Origin: an uncultured Clostridia bacterium
GTDB taxonomy: Bacteria; Bacillota; Clostridia; Christensenellales; Borkfalkiaceae
Direction of reading: 5' to 3'
NCBI GenBank assembly: GCA_934273135.1
Contig: CAKQSU010000026.1
Coordinates: forward strand, 1-9,769
DNA: 9,769 nucleotides
The translations under genes were made by a program, and so were the position numbers. The notes under the pieces were generated by a model. It saw nothing but the letters and a program-made list of their open reading frames with translations. It was not told the DNA's origin and did not search any database. Below, piece by piece: positions 6,254 to 9,769 of the stretch (position 1 is its first letter; each line of letters starts with the position of its first letter).

Positions 6254-6967
6254 ATGATAAACGTTGCTATAATTGAAGACGAAGAAAGAGAGAAAGACGT
6301 GCTTTTGTCCTGCTTAAAGCGTTATTGCGCGGCGAAAAAAACGGAGTTTTCCGCAAAGTGGTTCAAAAACGCGGAAATGTTCATCGAAAATTACACCGCG
6401 CGTTACGACCTTGTGTTTATGGACATAGAACTACCTGGTATGAACGGCTTGCAGGCTTCTAAAAGGCTGAGAAAGTTCGACGCGGAGGTGCCGATAATTT
6501 TCGTCACCAACATGGCTCAATACGCCGCTAACGGATACTCGGTGAACGCCCTCGATTTTATCGTCAAACCGATAATCTACGACAATTTTTCGCTTGCTTT
6601 GTCACGTGCGACGGAAGTTATAAAAAGCCGCGCTTCCGGCTTTATTACCGTCCACACCGGCGAGGGCTTTACAAAAATGGCTCTCTCCTCGATAAGGTAC
6701 ATCGAAGTTTTTAATCACAGCGTGGTTTACCACACGGAAAAGCAGACCGTAAAAACTTACGGCGCGTTAAAGGACGTGGAAGAACAATTTTTGCAGGCGG
6801 GGTTTTTTAAATGCAGCCGTTGTTATCTCGTCAATTTAAGGCATGTCGTATCGCTTAACAATCTTACGATAGAAATCAGCGGCGGCGGGCAAATACAGAT
6901 AAGCCGCTTGCGGCGCAAAGATTTTCTCGAAGCCGTTGCCGCTTACTTTGGCGGAGGTGAAAAGTAA
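6254..6967 (+). CDS. LytTR-type response regulator (AgrA/LytR-like)
   Basis: This 237-residue response regulator couples a receiver domain to a LytTR DNA-binding domain. The receiver (about 1-122) has acidic residues E8/D9/E10, phosphoacceptor D57 in FMDIELPGMNG, T85 in FVTNM and K105 in the VKP motif. The LytTR domain covers about 130-234, with the family-like IRYIEVFNHSVVYHT, FFKCSRCYLVNLRHV and ISRLRRKDF stretches. LytTR proteins bind pairs of 9-bp direct repeats about one or two helical turns apart and commonly control peptide quorum-sensing, bacteriocin or cell-envelope genes. AAGGGGG lies 6 nt upstream of the start. Its stop overlaps the kinase start by one base (TAATG), indicating a coupled operon. 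Confidence 0.95.
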   Translation: MINVAIIEDEEREKDVLLSCLKRYCAAKKTEFSAKWFKNAEMFIENYTARYDLVFMDIELPGMNGLQASKRLRKFDAEVPIIFVTNMAQYAANGYSVNALDFIVKPIIYDNFSLALSRATEVIKSRASGFITVHTGEGFTKMALSSIRYIEVFNHSVVYHTEKQTVKTYGALKDVEEQFLQAGFFKCSRCYLVNLRHVVSLNNLTIEISGGGQIQISRLRRKDFLEAVAAYFGGGEK

Positions 6968-8334
6968 TGTGGAATTCGTCGCATCCGTTCTTTTGGTATA
7001 AAGCGATTTTTACCGTGCAGCTATTGTTTTCCGAAACGCTTTTTACCATGAACTTCGAAAAGAAAAAGCATTTTTGGTTAAGACTTTCAAGCGGGTTTAT
7101 TTTGTGCGTTCTTTTTTCATTTGCGTTCCCTACGATATATAACGCCGCGTACAGCGTATTTGTTTTCACGGCAATGTTCGCGCTTTCTATATTAGCGTTG
7201 AAATTTGCGTATGGCGAAAGCTTTAAAAACGTTTTGTTTTCCGCAATTATCGGCTACACCGTTCAGCATGTCGCGTCCGAAGCGTTTGAACTTTTCAGCG
7301 TTGCTTTCTCACTTGAAGGCGGTTTTTTCACGAATATTTACGGTAGCGGAGTTACGGAAACAAAAACCTTGAATTGGTTTGTCGCGCTTTTGTACTTATG
7401 GACTTACGGAATGACTTATTGGGCGGCGTATCTTATAGTCGGCAGAAAGGTCAATAAGTACGGCGTCGAAAAACTTTCCGCGCCGCAAATGATTGTAATC
7501 GGCGGAGGGGTATTGTTTATCGACGTCGTGTTCAGCTCCCTTTTAACCTACGCCGTTTCGCCCGAAACCGATAAACTTGCCTTGTCGATGTTGCACGGGT
7601 TCAACATTATCTGTTGCGTGCTTGTCATCTGTTTGCTTCTTGTTTTACCTTTGCACTTAAACACCGTAAACGAGCTTGAAATAGTCAAGGAAATAAACCG
7701 CGAAAAAACAAAACAGTATGAGCTTTCGACGGAAAACGTTAAGCTCATCAACTTTAAGTGTCACGACTTAAAACACCAGATACGCCGATTTGCCGAAGCG
7801 CGGGAAATAAATTCCGAAGCTATATCGGAAATAGAAAACATAATCGCCGATTATGACGCAACCGTAAAAACCGAGAACGAAGCTCTCGACGTAGTGCTTA
7901 CGGAAAAGAGCCTTATTTGCAAAAATCTCGGTATAAGGTTCGCATGCATAGCCGACGGAAGAAAAGTAGGCTTTATGAAGCAAACTGATATTTATTCGCT
8001 TTTCGGCAATATCCTCGATAACGCTATAGAGGCGGTCAAAGCCTTCCCGAAAAACGAAAGAACGGTCAGTTTAAACGTAAAATCGGTCAATAACTTCGTT
8101 ATCGTCACTTTGAGAAACAGATACAAAGGCGAACTTATTTTCCGTGACGGTCTGCCGGAAACTTCTAAAACGAAAGAAAAAGGTTTCCACGGTTACGGAA
8201 TGAAAAGCGTACGATACACCGTCAGACAGTACGGAGGGGAGCTTTCGATTGTCGCAAAAGACGGAATATTCAACCTCAATATAGTTTTCCCTATCGAAAA
8301 GGAAGGGGTTTTGCCGGAGAGTTTGCCCGCTTAA
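6967..8334 (+). CDS. GHKL-domain sensor histidine kinase (AgrC-like)
   Basis: This 455-residue membrane kinase is the likely partner of the LytTR regulator that precedes it. The N-terminal half (about residues 10-230) contains about seven hydrophobic segments, as in AgrC-type peptide receptors. A charged helical linker leads to the phosphoacceptor H266 in CHDLKHQIR, the HDLKH-type box of this class. The C-terminal GHKL ATPase domain has the N box FGNILDNAIEA with N352 and the glycine motif GFHGYGMKSV near residue 400. GGAGGTGA (6953-6960) inside the upstream gene gives a good ribosome binding site. No agrB or agrD homologue is next to it within the window, so the ligand is unknown: a peptide encoded elsewhere, an intercepted signal, or an unrelated cue. 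Confidence 0.93.
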   Translation: MWNSSHPFFWYKAIFTVQLLFSETLFTMNFEKKKHFWLRLSSGFILCVLFSFAFPTIYNAAYSVFVFTAMFALSILALKFAYGESFKNVLFSAIIGYTVQHVASEAFELFSVAFSLEGGFFTNIYGSGVTETKTLNWFVALLYLWTYGMTYWAAYLIVGRKVNKYGVEKLSAPQMIVIGGGVLFIDVVFSSLLTYAVSPETDKLALSMLHGFNIICCVLVICLLLVLPLHLNTVNELEIVKEINREKTKQYELSTENVKLINFKCHDLKHQIRRFAEAREINSEAISEIENIIADYDATVKTENEALDVVLTEKSLICKNLGIRFACIADGRKVGFMKQTDIYSLFGNILDNAIEAVKAFPKNERTVSLNVKSVNNFVIVTLRNRYKGELIFRDGLPETSKTKEKGFHGYGMKSVRYTVRQYGGELSIVAKDGIFNLNIVFPIEKEGVLPESLPA

Positions 8335-8406
8335 AAATTCCGCGAAAGCGTAGGCTGTTTAGCGGCGTTTTTGCAAAGCGGACTTTGTTGCGGTAAACAT
8401 ATAAAC

Positions 8407-8443
8407 AAACATTTCACGCCGATAAAAAAACATTTCACGCCGA
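8407..8443. repeat. 16-bp direct repeat with 21-bp period, candidate LytTR operator
   Basis: AAACATTTCACGCCGA occurs exactly at 8407-8422 and 8428-8443, separated by five bases. The 21-bp period equals two DNA turns. The ACATTTCAC core agrees at about seven of nine positions with the LytTR direct-repeat consensus as I remember it. The second copy overlaps the 5' arm of the terminator at 8439, so partial duplication of that arm is an alternative explanation. Confidence 0.7.
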
Positions 8444-8469
8444 AGGTCTTGCGCTCCCTTCGGCTTTTT
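8439..8469 (+). terminator. Rho-independent terminator after the LytTR/GHKL operon
   Basis: A perfect 8-bp stem, GCCGAAGG (8439-8446) with CCTTCGGC (8457-8464), encloses a 10-nt loop and is followed by five T. Confidence 0.85.
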
Positions 8470-8487
8470 GTTATTATCGACGTATCG

Positions 8488-8525
8488 AAAAGCCGCCCGA
8501 ATCGTTTTTTTGAGCGAGGCTTTTT
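8488..8525. terminator. Second terminator, possibly bidirectional
   Basis: AAAAGCC (8488-8494) pairs with GGCTTTT (8518-8524) across a long loop that itself holds a run of seven T (8505-8511). The A run on one side and T run on the other would allow function in both directions. It stands between the first terminator and the lipoprotein gene. Confidence 0.5.
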
Positions 8526-8573
8526 CGGATTCAAAAAAATTTACTTAAAAAGGTAAAAAAGAAGGAGGATTTA

Positions 8574-9769
8574 ATGAAAAAATCTTTGCAGACAATTATT
8601 GCTTGCTTGCTCTGCGTTCTATGCGTATTCTCCGTTGCTTGCACTAAAACGCCGACGAGTTCGAGCGGAAGCGCAGGCGGCGGGAGCGGAAACGTCGAGC
8701 CGGACGAGTATTACGTTACGGAATTTTCCGTGCTTACGCCGCCGACTAAGACTAAATATAACGTGGGCGAAAAGTTCGACTATTCCGGAATGAGATTAAA
8801 AGCCGTGTGGAACGACGGTGAAGAGGAAGAAATCGGCGCGTACGAGTGCGACGAAATCTCGCCGAAAGGCGCGCTCGCGGAAAACGTAACCGAAATGACT
8901 TTCGAGTATTACGGCAAAAAGACCACTTACCCCATAACGGTCGAGAAAAAGGAAATCGGCAGTCTTACGATAGATACTTCCAAAATAAATCTCCGCGTCG
9001 TTGCGGGCAGTTACGTCAACTTGAAAGATATCGCCGTGACGATTAACTACGCCGACGGCAGAAGCGATACCGTAACCGATTATTCGCTCACGGAAAACGG
9101 CAAAGAGGTCGAAACCCCGTCGCGCTACCTCGTAGAAGCGGGCGCGCATGTGTTCACGGTGGGGTATCTCGAAATAAGTCAGGTTTTCACCGTCTTTGGT
9201 TATGAGGGGACGTCTTTCGAGTTTGGCGGCGATTGCGTCCGGTCGGATTTGACAAACGCGACGGAAACGGTTCCCGCTTTTGCCGAAGCCGCAAACACGG
9301 TAAAAAGTTATAAAGAGACGAACTCCGGACCATGGGAAGAAATACAGGTGCCTGCTTATTCCGCAAGCAAAACCCAGGGTATAACTTCAATCAAAGCAAA
9401 CGCAGTCATTAAAATTCACTTTTATCGGGAAAAAGCGTCTTATGCGAAAATCGGCTTGAACGCAGCGACTTATTATCTCTATTACCCCGCGCATGGCATA
9501 ATCTATCCGATGGAACTTTCGAAACTCTTTTCTTCGATAAAGCTTAACGGTATCGAAGTTGACGTTAAGAACGATACTCTGCCCGGCGGAACCGATTGGA
9601 AGAGAGTGTTTGCGGACGTCGATTTGTGCGAGGGATTCCTTAAATCCGGCGATAACGTGCTTGAACTTACCGTGGATGAATTTTATTGGAATTCTAAATT
9701 CCAGGACGGAGAAAGAAGCGGTACTCAGTTATACGGGGAGACGGTGGTTTCAATCAAAAAACTGAACGT
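8574..9769 (+). CDS. Secreted lipoprotein with bacterial Ig-like domains (3' end beyond the window)
   Basis: An open frame of 398 codons starts at the ATG at 8574, preceded by the strong AAGGAGG (8562-8568), and runs off the window without a stop. The N-terminus MKKSLQ, a hydrophobic helix rich in L, C and V and the lipobox SVAC with C23 predict a signal peptidase II lipoprotein anchored on the outer face of the membrane. A Ser/Gly-rich linker (about 28-40) follows. Residues about 48-122 resemble a Big_3-type Ig-like domain (KYNVGEKFDYSGMRLKAVW). A second similar beta domain spans about 123-205. The remainder, including GDNVLELTVDEF, could be a jelly-roll carbohydrate-binding-like module, but this is only a guess. 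No catalytic motif is seen. A role in surface binding is inferred. Confidence 0.88.
   Translation, partial: MKKSLQTIIACLLCVLCVFSVACTKTPTSSSGSAGGGSGNVEPDEYYVTEFSVLTPPTKTKYNVGEKFDYSGMRLKAVWNDGEEEEIGAYECDEISPKGALAENVTEMTFEYYGKKTTYPITVEKKEIGSLTIDTSKINLRVVAGSYVNLKDIAVTINYADGRSDTVTDYSLTENGKEVETPSRYLVEAGAHVFTVGYLEISQVFTVFGYEGTSFEFGGDCVRSDLTNATETVPAFAEAANTVKSYKETNSGPWEEIQVPAYSASKTQGITSIKANAVIKIHFYREKASYAKIGLNAATYYLYYPAHGIIYPMELSKLFSSIKLNGIEVDVKNDTLPGGTDWKRVFADVDLCEGFLKSGDNVLELTVDEFYWNSKFQDGERSGTQLYGETVVSIKKLN

Noticed and set aside
8371..8556. Small peptide gene (AgrD-like) after the GHKL kinase
   Set aside because: It would begin with TTG without a ribosome binding site and run through the direct repeat and both terminators. 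No cyclic-peptide precursor features are seen.

Overview
The window looks like a chromosomal stretch from a Gram-positive, clostridia-type bacterium, probably an uncultured gut Clostridia or Christensenellales-like genome. The placement is an inference from gene content (PhoP/PhoR-type and LytTR/GHKL two-component pairs, YerC/YecD, a cytidylate kinase-like protein), strong Shine-Dalgarno sites and a lipoprotein signal. No rRNA, tRNA, transposase, phage or CRISPR gene is visible. All genes are on the + strand.

Layout. Positions 1-487 hold no credible gene. They contain an array of about 70-78 bp repeats (1-295), a promoter (309-336), and an unusual chain of five short hairpins with different stems, separated by the constant linker ATATCGA (357-466). 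The chain forms most of the predicted 5' leader of a response regulator/histidine kinase operon (488-2847; the two genes overlap by 4 nt). After a terminator comes a promoter for a YfcE-like metallophosphoesterase (2972-3517) and a cytidylate kinase-like protein (3574-4176). A second terminator precedes a MATE transporter (4250-5491), whose last helix is cut off by an in-frame TGA while its remaining codons persist to 5584. A promoter overlapping an inverted repeat drives a YerC/YecD TrpR-like regulator (5726-6031), which ends in a strong terminator. A heptanucleotide tandem repeat and another promoter then lead into a LytTR response regulator and GHKL histidine kinase pair (6254-8334, AgrA/AgrC-like). 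The gap after it has a 16-bp direct repeat with a 21-bp period and two terminators. The window closes inside a lipoprotein gene (8574 to the end) with bacterial Ig-like domains.

How the parts may work together. The window has two separate sensory modules. The PhoP/PhoR-like pair senses something outside the membrane through an extracytoplasmic domain plus a PAS domain. The LytTR/GHKL pair has a polytopic sensor like quorum-sensing receptors, but no peptide precursor or AgrB processing gene lies beside it. The direct repeats between this pair and the lipoprotein have the spacing expected of a LytTR operator, so the lipoprotein could be a target; this is an inference. The most unusual feature is the ATATCGA-linked hairpin chain in front of the first two-component operon, which I cannot assign to a named family.
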